From the NCBI GenBank assembly GCA_964639665.1, contig CAZXEU010000208.1, positions 1 to 51,022 of the forward strand: a DNA stretch of 51,022 nucleotides, in the 5' to 3' direction. Both the position numbers and the translations under genes were made by a program. The stretch is from CAZXEU01 sp964639665. Its GTDB lineage: Bacteria > Bacteroidota > Rhodothermia > Rhodothermales > Bin80. The first letter of the stretch is position 1; every line of letters begins with the position of its first letter. Below are positions 7,841-16,518 of this stretch, one piece after another. The notes beneath the pieces are model-generated. The model searched no databases and was not told the origin of the DNA. It saw only the letters and a list, made by a program, of their open reading frames with translations.

Positions 7841-8820
7841 TGCAAGAAGAGTCGTATGCGACGGCCTTTCACGCGCCTGTTCTTTGCCATACTGTCTTGG
7901 ACTTGCTGGTTACCGACCCCGCTGGTCTGTACGTAGACGCAACCGTGGGCGGCGGCGGGCATTGCTGTGCCTTGCTCGAATTCCTTGACAAGGCCGGCAC
8001 CGTGATCGGGGTGGACCGTGATGGGGACGCTGTCGCAGTTTCGACGCAGCGCCTGTCGGCGGAGATTGCGACAGGTCGCCTGCGCATCCTTCACTCAGCG
8101 TTCGGCGATCTGGAAGACCTGATTGCTTCTGAAGGAGTCTCTTGCGTAGACGGCATACTCGTGGATCTGGGCATCTCGTCGCACCAATTGGACTCGTCCG
8201 ACCGGGGCTTCAGCTACCGCCTGGACGGCCCTCTTGACATGCGCATGGACGTGCGTCACGGGACGCAAGGACTGCGCATCGTCAATCAGTGGACTGTTTC
8301 GAACCTGCGCAAGGTGCTGGCAGAGTACGGTGAAGAGCCGGCTGCCGGGCGCATTGCGAGAGCCATCGTGGACGCGCGCCCACTCCACACAACGCTCCAA
8401 TTAGCCGGGGTAGTCGAGAGAGCGGTCGCGGGGCGGGCTACGACGAAAGTGCTGTCGCGGACATTCCAGGCAATAAGGATTGCTGTCAATGATGAGCTCG
8501 GGCAGCTGGAGCAAATCCTGAAGGCCGGTGAGCGACTGATTCATACGGGAGGCCGGATGGTGGTGATCAGTTACCATTCACTCGAGGACCGCCGCGTAAA
8601 GCGCACGTTTCGCTACGGCAATTTGCGCGGTGAGGCAGTCCGTGATGTATTCGGTACACCGCTGAAGCCCTGGCGAGAGTTGACAAGACGGCCAATAAGG
8701 CCGACGCCGGCGGAAACGGCAGGCAATCCTCGCGCGCGAAGTGCCCGGCTCCGAGCAGCGGAGAGGCACCAGCCAGATCGTCCTCGACAACGAATCACTC
8801 ACTCAACCTATTCACAGTAG
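7837..8820 (+). CDS. rsmH: 16S rRNA (cytosine(1402)-N(4))-methyltransferase
   Basis: RsmH (MraW) methylates the exocyclic N4 of C1402 in the 16S rRNA decoding centre using SAM. The 327 residues are in the usual range. The SAM pocket shows YVDATVGGGGHCCALLE and GVDRDGDAV. The family block GILVDLGISSHQLD and the DMRMD motif follow, and VISYHSLEDRRVKR lies near the C-terminus. Its ATG overlaps the mraZ stop, implying translational coupling. The last 35 residues are basic and variable, as is common. It is followed 5 bp later by ftsL. Confidence 0.95.
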   Translation: MMQEESYATAFHAPVLCHTVLDLLVTDPAGLYVDATVGGGGHCCALLEFLDKAGTVIGVDRDGDAVAVSTQRLSAEIATGRLRILHSAFGDLEDLIASEGVSCVDGILVDLGISSHQLDSSDRGFSYRLDGPLDMRMDVRHGTQGLRIVNQWTVSNLRKVLAEYGEEPAAGRIARAIVDARPLHTTLQLAGVVERAVAGRATTKVLSRTFQAIRIAVNDELGQLEQILKAGERLIHTGGRMVVISYHSLEDRRVKRTFRYGNLRGEAVRDVFGTPLKPWRELTRRPIRPTPAETAGNPRARSARLRAAERHQPDRPRQRITHSTYSQ

Positions 8821-8825
8821 ATCCC

Positions 8826-9233
8826 ATGCGGCGATCTTCCGCGCCTCATTCCGCCGGTAACGGCGATGCCCGCCATGGCACGAATCCCGCTGGAGCGGCG
8901 GCCGGCACGCCGGAGGCCCAATCCGGAGTGTCCGACGCTACGGTTGAAACCGGGTTTCGCAGTGTTTCGACGTTGCGGTTTGCCGCAATCCTGTCCGCGA
9001 TAGCCGGAGCCGTGACCATATATATAGGGCATATCTATGCCACGCAGGACCTGCTCAACAGTCTAGAGCCTATTCGGCGGGACAATCTGGAGTTACATCT
9101 GGAGCTGGACCGGTTGCGAGGCAGGCTGGAGGAGGTAACCGGTCCGTCTGTTATCTATCGCCGTGCAACGCAACTCGGCCTCCAGGAAGGAGGGCCATTC
9201 AATGCGACCATTCGCGTAGGCGCCACTCCATAG
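8826..9233 (+). CDS. ftsL: cell division protein FtsL-like
   Basis: A 135-aa bitopic membrane protein identified by place and architecture. It has a polar N-terminal cytoplasmic part of about 55 residues, one membrane segment (FAAILSAIAGAVTIYIG), and a short periplasmic coiled coil rich in Leu, Glu and Arg with heptad-like spacing. It ends in a segment typical of FtsL (RRATQLGLQEGG). FtsL works with FtsB and FtsQ at the septum to activate FtsW-FtsI. The sequence diverges fast, so the call rests on its position between rsmH and ftsI. The N-terminal 50 residues are low in complexity and probably disordered. Confidence 0.8.
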   Translation: MRRSSAPHSAGNGDARHGTNPAGAAAGTPEAQSGVSDATVETGFRSVSTLRFAAILSAIAGAVTIYIGHIYATQDLLNSLEPIRRDNLELHLELDRLRGRLEEVTGPSVIYRRATQLGLQEGGPFNATIRVGATP

Positions 9234-9244
9234 GAGGAACAGGT

Positions 9245-11308
9245 ATGGGCGTGCGAGACCAGATTCTGGTACGAATGTATTCTGTGCTGTCGCTTCTCAT
9301 GGCGGCCGCGCTGGTCGTGGTACTGCGCGTTGTTTGGATCCAGTTTTCGGACGCGGAGGAGTTGCGCCGCGTCGGAATTCGGCAGTCCCAGTCCATCAAG
9401 GTCTTGCCGGCACGGAGGGGAGCGATTCTCGACAGCCGGGGGCGTGCTCTCGCCATCAACATTCCTCGCTACGAATTGGCGCTGGATCCGACCGCCGTAG
9501 GCTTTCAGGCGGCACGAGCTTCCTTTGTGGAGGATCTGTCCCGGATCACGGGCAAGTCCCGCCAATTCCTTATGGATCGGATTTCAGCCAGGCCCAGCGA
9601 ACGGTTCGTTCGGCTGCTGAGCCTTAGCGAGGAGCAGTGGCGTCAAGTGGAAACGTGGGATGTACCCGGCGTCATTCTTGAGCAGCAATTCCGCAGGCGC
9701 TACGTGTACGAGAATACAGCGGCACATGTGCTGGGTCACGTCGACGTGGACGGAATCGGCAAGGCGGGCCTGGAATTGCAGTACGATGCTGTGTTGACGG
9801 GCACTCCGGGTCGTCGCATGCTGCTTCGCGACCGGCGCGGTGTCCGGAGAGTGGATGCCGCCGGCACGGTGTTGCCTCCCAGGGACGGAGACGCCATCGT
9901 TCTGACGATTGATCTCGTGCATCAGACCATCATGGAAGAGGAGCTCGCACGGGGTGTGGAGGAGACAGGAGCTGCAAGAGGCACGGCCGTGGCCGTTGAT
10001 CCGAATACAGGCGCTATTCTCGGGATGGCAAACTGGCCCACCTTTGATCCCAACCGTCCGGAATCGTACCCGCGCGAGCAGTGGCGCAATCACGCCGTGA
10101 CCGACCGGATGGAGCCCGGGTCGACCTTCAAACTTGTAGCCGCGATTGCTGCCCTGGAGCAGGGCGCCACCACGATGGACCGGGAAGTGGATACCGGCGA
10201 GGGCTGGGCCGTCTTCCACGGCCGGACGATGCGTGACACGAAAGCGCACGGCACGATTCCTTTTACCGACGTAATCGCGCTGAGCAGCAACGTGGGCATG
10301 GCCCGAACGGCGTCGCTGCTGCGCAGGGGAGATCTCTATCGGTACGCGCGTGATCTGGGGTTTGGCGGGAAGTCATGGATCGATCTTCCCGGGGAGGTAG
10401 GAGGGCTTCTCAAGAAGACGAGCCACTGGAGCGGTACCACACTAACGTCCATGAGCATCGGATACGAAGTGGACGTAACGGCTCTTCAGCTTCTCATGGC
10501 GTATGCAGCGCTTGCCAATGGCGGCCTACTAAGACAACCATACGTTGTGGCCGAACAGCGGGATGTCTTCGGCAATGTGCTATGGCGGGCAGCCGGCGAT
10601 CCCGCGCGGGGAGATTCGGTGCGCCGGGTTTTCCGGCAGTCGACGGCTGCTATGCTCCGGCCGGCGTTTGAGAAAGTCGTGAACGCAGGTACGGCCAGAC
10701 CCGCCCAGGTTGATGGCCTGCGGATTGCCGGCAAGACGGGTACTGCACGGAAAGTGCAGAATGGGTCCTACGGCGGCGGCTACCGCGCCACGTTCGTGGG
10801 ATTCTATCCTGCCGACGCTCCGCAGGTAGCCATGGTCGTAGTTATGGATGAGCCCCGGACCAGCATCTACGGCGGAGCGGCCGCTGCTCCGGTATTCCGG
10901 CGCATCGCAGAACGATGGACACGGATCAATCCCGCTCTTGCGCCGCAGGTGAATCCCCGCGACTCGTTGATGGTGCCCGATGTCCGAAACCTTCCTTTGG
11001 CGGCGGCGCGGCGGATCCTGCGCCTGCACGGTTTCCAGGCCACCACGAAGGGCGCAGAACCGGCTTTCGTAGCCGACCAGAGACCTGGTCCCGGCTTACT
11101 GCACCGGCGGGGCGGCACCGTGCAACTCCACCAGGATGAGAAGCGGCCGATCAGGGCACAGGTAAGCGGGCTGGGCAGACGGTCGGAACTCTTTTACCTG
11201 ACCGCCGCCATTGAAAATGAACACCTGGTTGAACCGGACAGCCTCGCCCGTAGGGCCTATGTGGCGGCCATGCGGCTATCCAACCATGCGGGAGGTGGCG
11301 AGGAATGA
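9245..11308 (+). CDS. ftsI: septal peptidoglycan transpeptidase (class B PBP) with C-terminal PASTA domain
   Basis: A 687-aa FtsI/PBP3-type transpeptidase that crosslinks septal peptidoglycan. An N-terminal signal anchor (about 10-32) is followed by the dimerisation domain starting at ARRGAILDSRGRALA. The transpeptidase domain has Ser293 in PGSTFK (SxxK), Ser347-x-Asn349 (SxN) and Lys497 in KTGTA. A single PASTA domain spans roughly 575-630 (VPDVRNLPLAAARRIL), as in Spo VD and some Bacteroidota FtsI. About 60 further residues follow it. AGGAGG at 9232-9237 is a strong ribosome binding site and overlaps the ftsL stop. The stop overlaps murE by ATGA. Confidence 0.95.
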   Translation: MGVRDQILVRMYSVLSLLMAAALVVVLRVVWIQFSDAEELRRVGIRQSQSIKVLPARRGAILDSRGRALAINIPRYELALDPTAVGFQAARASFVEDLSRITGKSRQFLMDRISARPSERFVRLLSLSEEQWRQVETWDVPGVILEQQFRRRYVYENTAAHVLGHVDVDGIGKAGLELQYDAVLTGTPGRRMLLRDRRGVRRVDAAGTVLPPRDGDAIVLTIDLVHQTIMEEELARGVEETGAARGTAVAVDPNTGAILGMANWPTFDPNRPESYPREQWRNHAVTDRMEPGSTFKLVAAIAALEQGATTMDREVDTGEGWAVFHGRTMRDTKAHGTIPFTDVIALSSNVGMARTASLLRRGDLYRYARDLGFGGKSWIDLPGEVGGLLKKTSHWSGTTLTSMSIGYEVDVTALQLLMAYAALANGGLLRQPYVVAEQRDVFGNVLWRAAGDPARGDSVRRVFRQSTAAMLRPAFEKVVNAGTARPAQVDGLRIAGKTGTARKVQNGSYGGGYRATFVGFYPADAPQVAMVVVMDEPRTSIYGGAAAAPVFRRIAERWTRINPALAPQVNPRDSLMVPDVRNLPLAAARRILRLHGFQATTKGAEPAFVADQRPGPGLLHRRGGTVQLHQDEKRPIRAQVSGLGRRSELFYLTAAIENEHLVEPDSLARRAYVAAMRLSNHAGGGEE

Positions 11309-12819
11309 ATCAGCAGAAGCCAGGCATGGTCATGACATGGGCAAACGTATGTGCAGAGCTAAAGGAATCCGGGCTGCTGCAGTCGGTCGGCGGCGGTAGT
11401 GAAGCGATTGCCATTCGGCAGGTGACGTGCGATAGCCGCATTGTGCGACCAGACGGGCTCTTCGTCGCGATCCGCGGACGGAATGTCCACGGGAAAGCGT
11501 ACATGCAGGAGGCCGTAGACAGGGGAGCGGCAGCCATCGTGGGTGAAGACCTACCGGATGCGTTGGGCATTCCCGGCGTGGCCTTCGCTCAGGTTAGCGA
11601 TGCTCGCAAGGCCCTTGCAGCGTTGGTTGCGACCCATTCCGGATCGGCCCACAGGGAACTGAAGCTGTATGGAGTGACGGGCACCAACGGCAAGACCACG
11701 ACCTGCTATCTGCTCCACCATGTGTTTTCAAAGCTGGACGGCAAGTGCGGAATGCTCGGTACGGTGGAGTATCGGTGTGGGGACAACACGGAGGTGTCGC
11801 CGCTGACCACGCCAGATCCCGAACTGCTCCACCAGTTATTCCGCCAAATGATAGCAGCCGATTGCAAGGCATGCGTGCTCGAGGTGTCTTCCCACGCTCT
11901 GGAGCAGGACAGGGTTTGGGGTCTGGAGTTTGACGCTGGAGTCTTTACCAACCTGTCGCAGGATCACCTTGATTACCATGGCACGTTTGCTGAATACAGG
12001 GAAAGCAAGAGAAAGCTGTTCACGGGACTGGGTCCGGATGCCGCGGCGGTTTACAACGTGGATGACCCCTCATCCGAGTGGATGATCAGCGGGACAGCTG
12101 CGCAGGTGCTTTCGTACGGCAAGAGCAGCGCAGCCGACATCCGGTTCAGCATTCTGGATCATTCGCTTCGCGGCCTCCGGCTCCGGTTGGACGGCCGGGA
12201 GTGCACGTGCAGGATGGCCGGTCGGTTCAATGGCTATAACGTGGCCGCGGCATACGCTACTGCTCTTTCGGCAGGATATTGTGGCGACGCAGTGGCGGAG
12301 GCCATTGGCAGCTCACCCCAGGTGCCTGGAAGGCTGGAGCGCATCGAAGGACCTGATGGCTCCGTGGCTGTTGTGGACTACGCCCACACGCCAGATGCCC
12401 TGAAGAATGTCTTGCGGACACTCCGGCAGACAAGGCCGGAGGGCGCAAGGCTCTGGTGCGTGTTTGGCTGTGGCGGAGACAGGGACCGTGGCAAGCGGCC
12501 CACGATGGGACAGATTGCAGAAGCCCTGGCGGATCATGTAATCGTTACGTCTGACAACCCCAGGTCGGAGTCCCAAGCGCAGATTTTCCGGGATATACGC
12601 TCGGGCATGAAGCTGCCGGATGCCGCCCGGTGGATTAAGGGCCGACGGGAAGCGATCCACGTGGCAATTGCAGAAGCGTTTACCGGGGACGTAATACTCA
12701 TTGCCGGAAGAGGGCATGAAGTGCTGCAGACTGCAAGGGACGGCCAGCGGACGTTGGACGACCGTCTTGAAGCCAGGCGCGCGCTGATGCAGCGAGGAGG
12801 GTCATGCTCTACTACTTGA
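11305..12819 (+). CDS. murE: UDP-MurNAc-tripeptide synthetase, meso-diaminopimelate-adding
   Basis: Adds the third stem-peptide residue to UDP-MurNAc-L-Ala-D-Glu in the cytoplasm. The 504 residues match the family. The Mur ligase P-loop is GVTGTNGKTTTCYLL (near residue 124). The DNPR motif at residues 417-420, within TSDNPRSE, is the known signature of enzymes specific for meso-diaminopimelate rather than lysine, so a DAP-type peptidoglycan is predicted. Start and stop overlap its neighbours (ATGA with ftsI, 16 bp with mraY). No murF lies behind it, although that is its usual partner. Confidence 0.95.
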   Translation: MNQQKPGMVMTWANVCAELKESGLLQSVGGGSEAIAIRQVTCDSRIVRPDGLFVAIRGRNVHGKAYMQEAVDRGAAAIVGEDLPDALGIPGVAFAQVSDARKALAALVATHSGSAHRELKLYGVTGTNGKTTTCYLLHHVFSKLDGKCGMLGTVEYRCGDNTEVSPLTTPDPELLHQLFRQMIAADCKACVLEVSSHALEQDRVWGLEFDAGVFTNLSQDHLDYHGTFAEYRESKRKLFTGLGPDAAAVYNVDDPSSEWMISGTAAQVLSYGKSSAADIRFSILDHSLRGLRLRLDGRECTCRMAGRFNGYNVAAAYATALSAGYCGDAVAEAIGSSPQVPGRLERIEGPDGSVAVVDYAHTPDALKNVLRTLRQTRPEGARLWCVFGCGGDRDRGKRPTMGQIAEALADHVIVTSDNPRSESQAQIFRDIRSGMKLPDAARWIKGRREAIHVAIAEAFTGDVILIAGRGHEVLQTARDGQRTLDDRLEARRALMQRGGSCSTT

Positions 12820-13976
12820 TAAGACTTATTGAGGAGCGATTCCATCCTCCTGGTTTCCAGGTCGTGGACTTCATCACCGTGCGGGCGGCGCTGGCTGCCA
12901 TTACGGCCCTAGTCATAGCCATCGCTCTTGGTCCGCGCATCATTGCCTGGCTCACCAGGAGACAGATCGGTGAGACGGTGCGCGCAGGGCCCGCGGCCGG
13001 GATTGTGGACCATTCGCACAAAGCCGGTACGCCTACCATGGGCGGGCTTATCATTCTACTCGCCCTTTTGGGGGCAACGCTGCTTTGGGGTGCCATTGGC
13101 GAGGTGTACGTGTGGCTCATTGTCGTAGCAACAGCATGGATGGGCGTTTTCGGGTTCGCCGACGACTACATCAAGGTCGTAAAGCGGGACAAGGCGGGCC
13201 TGGCCCCGCGGGTCAAGATTGTCGGTCAGGTTGGGCTGGGCTTGCTCGTGGGCATCCTGCTCTACTTCCATCCCCAGTTTGCCGAGAACCGATCTCTGAC
13301 GGATCTGCCATTTGTAAGGTACTGGCAATTTGATTACAACGGCTTGTCCGCCCTGCTGACCGGGCAGGGCGCCTCTTCGCCGGACCTGGGCTGGCTGGTC
13401 TATGTACCTGTTGTAGTCTTCATCGTAACGGCGACATCAAACGCCGTGAACCTGACCGATGGCCTGGACGGCCTGGCAGCCAGCGTGACCGCCACCGTCG
13501 CGCTCGGACTGGTTGTGTTGTGCTACGTATCGGGACACAGCGTGCTGGCCAACTACCTGGGAATCATGCACTTGCCCGGTGCGAGCGAGCTTACCGTATT
13601 CGCGGCCGCCATGGCCGCGGCGTGCCTGGGTTTCCTCTGGTTCAACAGCTATCCGGCGGCGGTTTTCATGGGTGATACCGGAGCCTTGGCGCTGGGTGCA
13701 GCTGTGAGCACCTTGGCACTTATGGTCAAGAAAGAGCTCCTCTTGCCGCTTCTGTGCTTGGTGTTCTTTGCGGAAACCGTCTCGGTCATATTGCAGACCA
13801 CGTACTTCCGGCACACGCGGCGCCAGACTGGCACCGGCAAGCGGATCTTTCGCATGGCGCCGCTGCACCATCACTTTGAAGCGGGCGGGATGCACGAGGT
13901 TACCATAGTCATCCGCTTTGGGATCGTTAGTGTCCTTGCGGTTCTCGCCACGCTGTTAACCCTTCGGATTCAATAA
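12804..13976 (+). CDS. mraY: phospho-MurNAc-pentapeptide transferase
   Basis: MraY transfers phospho-MurNAc-pentapeptide to undecaprenyl phosphate, making lipid I. The 390 residues and about ten hydrophobic segments fit the family. Catalytic motifs are seen: FADDYIKV (DD pair), NLTDGLDGLA, and the loop MAPLHHHFE. An insertion of about 30 residues near 160-190 (around RYWQFDYNG) is longer than in E. coli and similar in place to that of Bacteroidota MraY. GGAGG at 12796-12800 is a strong but close ribosome binding site inside murE. The 3-bp gap to murD suggests coupling. Confidence 0.95.
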   Translation: MLYYLIRLIEERFHPPGFQVVDFITVRAALAAITALVIAIALGPRIIAWLTRRQIGETVRAGPAAGIVDHSHKAGTPTMGGLIILLALLGATLLWGAIGEVYVWLIVVATAWMGVFGFADDYIKVVKRDKAGLAPRVKIVGQVGLGLLVGILLYFHPQFAENRSLTDLPFVRYWQFDYNGLSALLTGQGASSPDLGWLVYVPVVVFIVTATSNAVNLTDGLDGLAASVTATVALGLVVLCYVSGHSVLANYLGIMHLPGASELTVFAAAMAAACLGFLWFNSYPAAVFMGDTGALALGAAVSTLALMVKKELLLPLLCLVFFAETVSVILQTTYFRHTRRQTGTGKRIFRMAPLHHHFEAGGMHEVTIVIRFGIVSVLAVLATLLTLRIQ

Positions 13977-13979
13977 GAC

Positions 13980-15344
13980 GTGCAACCTGAAGACCTGCAG
14001 GGAAAGTATGTGACCGTGCTTGGTGCCGCTCGGAGCGGGCGCGCGGCCTCACGGCTGCTTTCGGGCGCCGGGGCGAAGGTGCTGTTGTCTGACGCACGCG
14101 ACATTCCTGCAAACGAAACAGCATCGCTCAAGTCTGCGGCAATCCGCCTGGAGACAGGTGGCCACAGCGACAAGACACTGGATACCGACCTTTTTGTCAT
14201 AAGTCCCGGCGTACCCACTTCGGCTCCTGTGGTGCAACGCGCCCTGAGGCGTGGCATTCCCGTGTACAGCGAACTGGAGGCTGCGTCCTGGTTCTGCAAG
14301 GCCCGAATTGTGGCCATTACGGGCACCAACGGCAAGACCACCACATGCACGCTAGTGCATTCGATCTTGCGCAGCGGAGGCTTCAGCAGCGTGCTGGCCG
14401 GCAACATCGGCACGCCGTTCTCGGACGAGGTGGCACAGCTTGGCGCCGGCAGCACAGCGGTGTTGGAAGTGTCCAGCTTCCAGCTGGATCACATTGACTC
14501 CTTCAGGCCGACGGTTAGCGTATTGCTCAACATCAGCCCCGACCACCTGGACCGCTACCAAGGCAGTGTGGAAGACTACGCGCGGGCAAAATTCCGGCTC
14601 TTGGAAAACCAGCGGGAGGAGGACGTGATTGTCTATAACTATGACGATACGCGCATCCGGAAGCATGTCGACAGCATTGTGCGGGCCCGGAGCCTGCATG
14701 CGGTCGCATTCAGTTGCGGCGCAACACTTGCAGACGGGGTCTCGCTGCAGGATGGGGCCATAACCGTCTCGGCTTTCGGAGAGACTGACGTCCTGGTACG
14801 GATTGACGATCTCGGTCCGGGAGGGCGGGAGAATGCGCGCAATGCCATGGCCGCGGCGGCGGCGGCACGGGCTCTCGAAATCGAGAACGCCGTAATTCGT
14901 GAGAGCCTGCTCCGGTTCGAGGGGCTGCCGCACAGGCTGGAGTTCGTGCGCACCTTGGACGGCGTGCGCTACATCAACGATTCCAAGTCTACCAATGTGA
15001 ACGCATTGTGGTATGCCCTGGAAACGATGCGCGGGCCGGTGGTGCTCCTGGCAGGCGGGCGAGACAAGGGGAATGACTACTCGCCTTTATACGGGCTAGT
15101 CAAGCAGAAAGTCAGAGCCGTTGTGGCCTTTGGCGAAAGTGCAGGCGCAGTGTGTAGGGACCTGGGCCCGTTCGCTCCGCGAGTGGCCCGGGCTGCGACG
15201 TTGGAGGAGGCCACAGAACTGGCACGCCGTCTGGCTGTGCCGGGCGGCGTGGTGCTGCTAAGCCCGGCGTGCTCGTCCTTCGACCTCTTTGACAGTTACG
15301 TGCATCGCGGCGAAGCATTCAAACGGATTGTACTCCAATTCTGA
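13980..15344 (+). CDS. murD: UDP-N-acetylmuramoylalanine--D-glutamate ligase
   Basis: Adds D-glutamate to UDP-MurNAc-L-Ala. The 454 residues match the family. An N-terminal Rossmann-like domain begins with KYVTVLGAARSGRAASRLL. The ATP-binding loop is ITGTNGKTTTCTLV near residue 116. The conserved INDSKSTN motif lies near residue 335 and LLAGGRDKG near 358. The start is the GTG at 13980, 3 bp after the mraY stop. D-Glu must be supplied by a racemase or aminotransferase outside this window. Confidence 0.94.
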   Translation: MQPEDLQGKYVTVLGAARSGRAASRLLSGAGAKVLLSDARDIPANETASLKSAAIRLETGGHSDKTLDTDLFVISPGVPTSAPVVQRALRRGIPVYSELEAASWFCKARIVAITGTNGKTTTCTLVHSILRSGGFSSVLAGNIGTPFSDEVAQLGAGSTAVLEVSSFQLDHIDSFRPTVSVLLNISPDHLDRYQGSVEDYARAKFRLLENQREEDVIVYNYDDTRIRKHVDSIVRARSLHAVAFSCGATLADGVSLQDGAITVSAFGETDVLVRIDDLGPGGRENARNAMAAAAAARALEIENAVIRESLLRFEGLPHRLEFVRTLDGVRYINDSKSTNVNALWYALETMRGPVVLLAGGRDKGNDYSPLYGLVKQKVRAVVAFGESAGAVCRDLGPFAPRVARAATLEEATELARRLAVPGGVVLLSPACSSFDLFDSYVHRGEAFKRIVLQF

Positions 15345-15353
15345 GCAGATATC

Positions 15354-16517
15354 GTGGCACGTTCCTTTATACGTATTCCGAAGGCGATTGCGCGGACGCC
15401 AGCTGACAAGTATGTCTCCTGGATCGTCCTGATGCTGTCGGCAATCGGCGTCTTTGCGGTCTACAGCGCTGTCGGATTCCTGGCAGAGACCAAAGCCGGC
15501 GGAGATACGGAGATGTTCCTCTTCCGCCATATTTTGCGCCTGGGATTTGCGCTGGGCGCACTGGTAGTGTTCAGTCTGGTGGACTACCATGCGATTGCGC
15601 GCATAGCGAAAGTACTGCTGATTGGCTCGCTCTTGTTGCTGCTGCTCGTTAGGGTCTTCGGAGTGACTTTTGGCGGCGCCGCCAGGGCCTTTAGCCTCGG
15701 TCCGCTTGGACTGCAGCCGTCCGACATTGCCAAGGTAGCGCTGGTGCTGTACGTCGGTGTCCTTCTGGCCCGGAAGCAGGAGTATGTCGGCAGCTTCGGC
15801 CGTGCATTTGCCCCCATCTTTGTCTGGGTTTTTGCCACAGTTGCGCTCATTGGCTCGGAGGACTTGTCCACGGCAGCCGTGGTGCTGGCTGCGCTGGTCC
15901 TGATGTGCTACGTCGGGCGCGCCAGCCTGCGCCACCTGTTCAGCCTCGGTCTGGCAGGCGCCGGCTGTGCCGTTCTTCTGCTAACAGCCTCCCCGAACCG
16001 GGCAGCGCGCGTTGAGGCCTATACAGGCTTGAAGCTGTTCCCAAATACGGAGGCGGAGGATGTGTTCAATGCTCGCTCGGAAGGCTACCAGGCCCAACAG
16101 GCACGCATCGCCTTTGCGCTTGGCGGCATTACGGGACGGGGTCCGGGGAAGAGCGTCCAGCGCGACTTTCTTCCGGCGCCATACAACGACTTCATCTTTG
16201 CCATCATAGCTGAGGAATACGGTTTGGTGGGAGCCCTGCTGCTGTTGCTCCTGTTTGCGGGCCTGCTGCTGCGAGGCTTCCTGCGCATCGCGCGGCAAGC
16301 TCCAGACCCGCTTGGCCTGTTCCTCGCCGTGGGGTTTACGACCATGGTAGTGATCTATGGTCTTGTCCATGCCGGCGTGGCGGCCGGCCTTCTTCCCGTT
16401 ACGGGGCTGCCGCTTCCCCTCGTCTCCTATGGGGGTACCTCCATGCTGGGCAACGGCATCATGATCGGCATTCTGCTCAATGTGTCGAGGCAGTGCCGAA
16501 GCGATCAAGGCAGCTGA
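15354..16517 (+). CDS. ftsW: lipid II polymerase (SEDS family) FtsW
   Basis: A 387-aa SEDS-family integral membrane glycosyltransferase that polymerises lipid II at the septum with FtsI. About ten membrane segments are visible, and the family signature PLPLVSYGGTSML sits near residue 360. A large extracytoplasmic loop (about 215-265) with AYTGLKLFPN and IAFALGGITGRGPG is typical. The GTG start at 15354 lies 9 bp after the murD stop. RodA is a paralogue, but the dcw context between murD and murG identifies FtsW. One base separates it from the murG ATG. Confidence 0.93.
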   Translation: MARSFIRIPKAIARTPADKYVSWIVLMLSAIGVFAVYSAVGFLAETKAGGDTEMFLFRHILRLGFALGALVVFSLVDYHAIARIAKVLLIGSLLLLLLVRVFGVTFGGAARAFSLGPLGLQPSDIAKVALVLYVGVLLARKQEYVGSFGRAFAPIFVWVFATVALIGSEDLSTAAVVLAALVLMCYVGRASLRHLFSLGLAGAGCAVLLLTASPNRAARVEAYTGLKLFPNTEAEDVFNARSEGYQAQQARIAFALGGITGRGPGKSVQRDFLPAPYNDFIFAIIAEEYGLVGALLLLLLFAGLLLRGFLRIARQAPDPLGLFLAVGFTTMVVIYGLVHAGVAAGLLPVTGLPLPLVSYGGTSMLGNGIMIGILLNVSRQCRSDQGS

Positions 16518-16518
16518 A

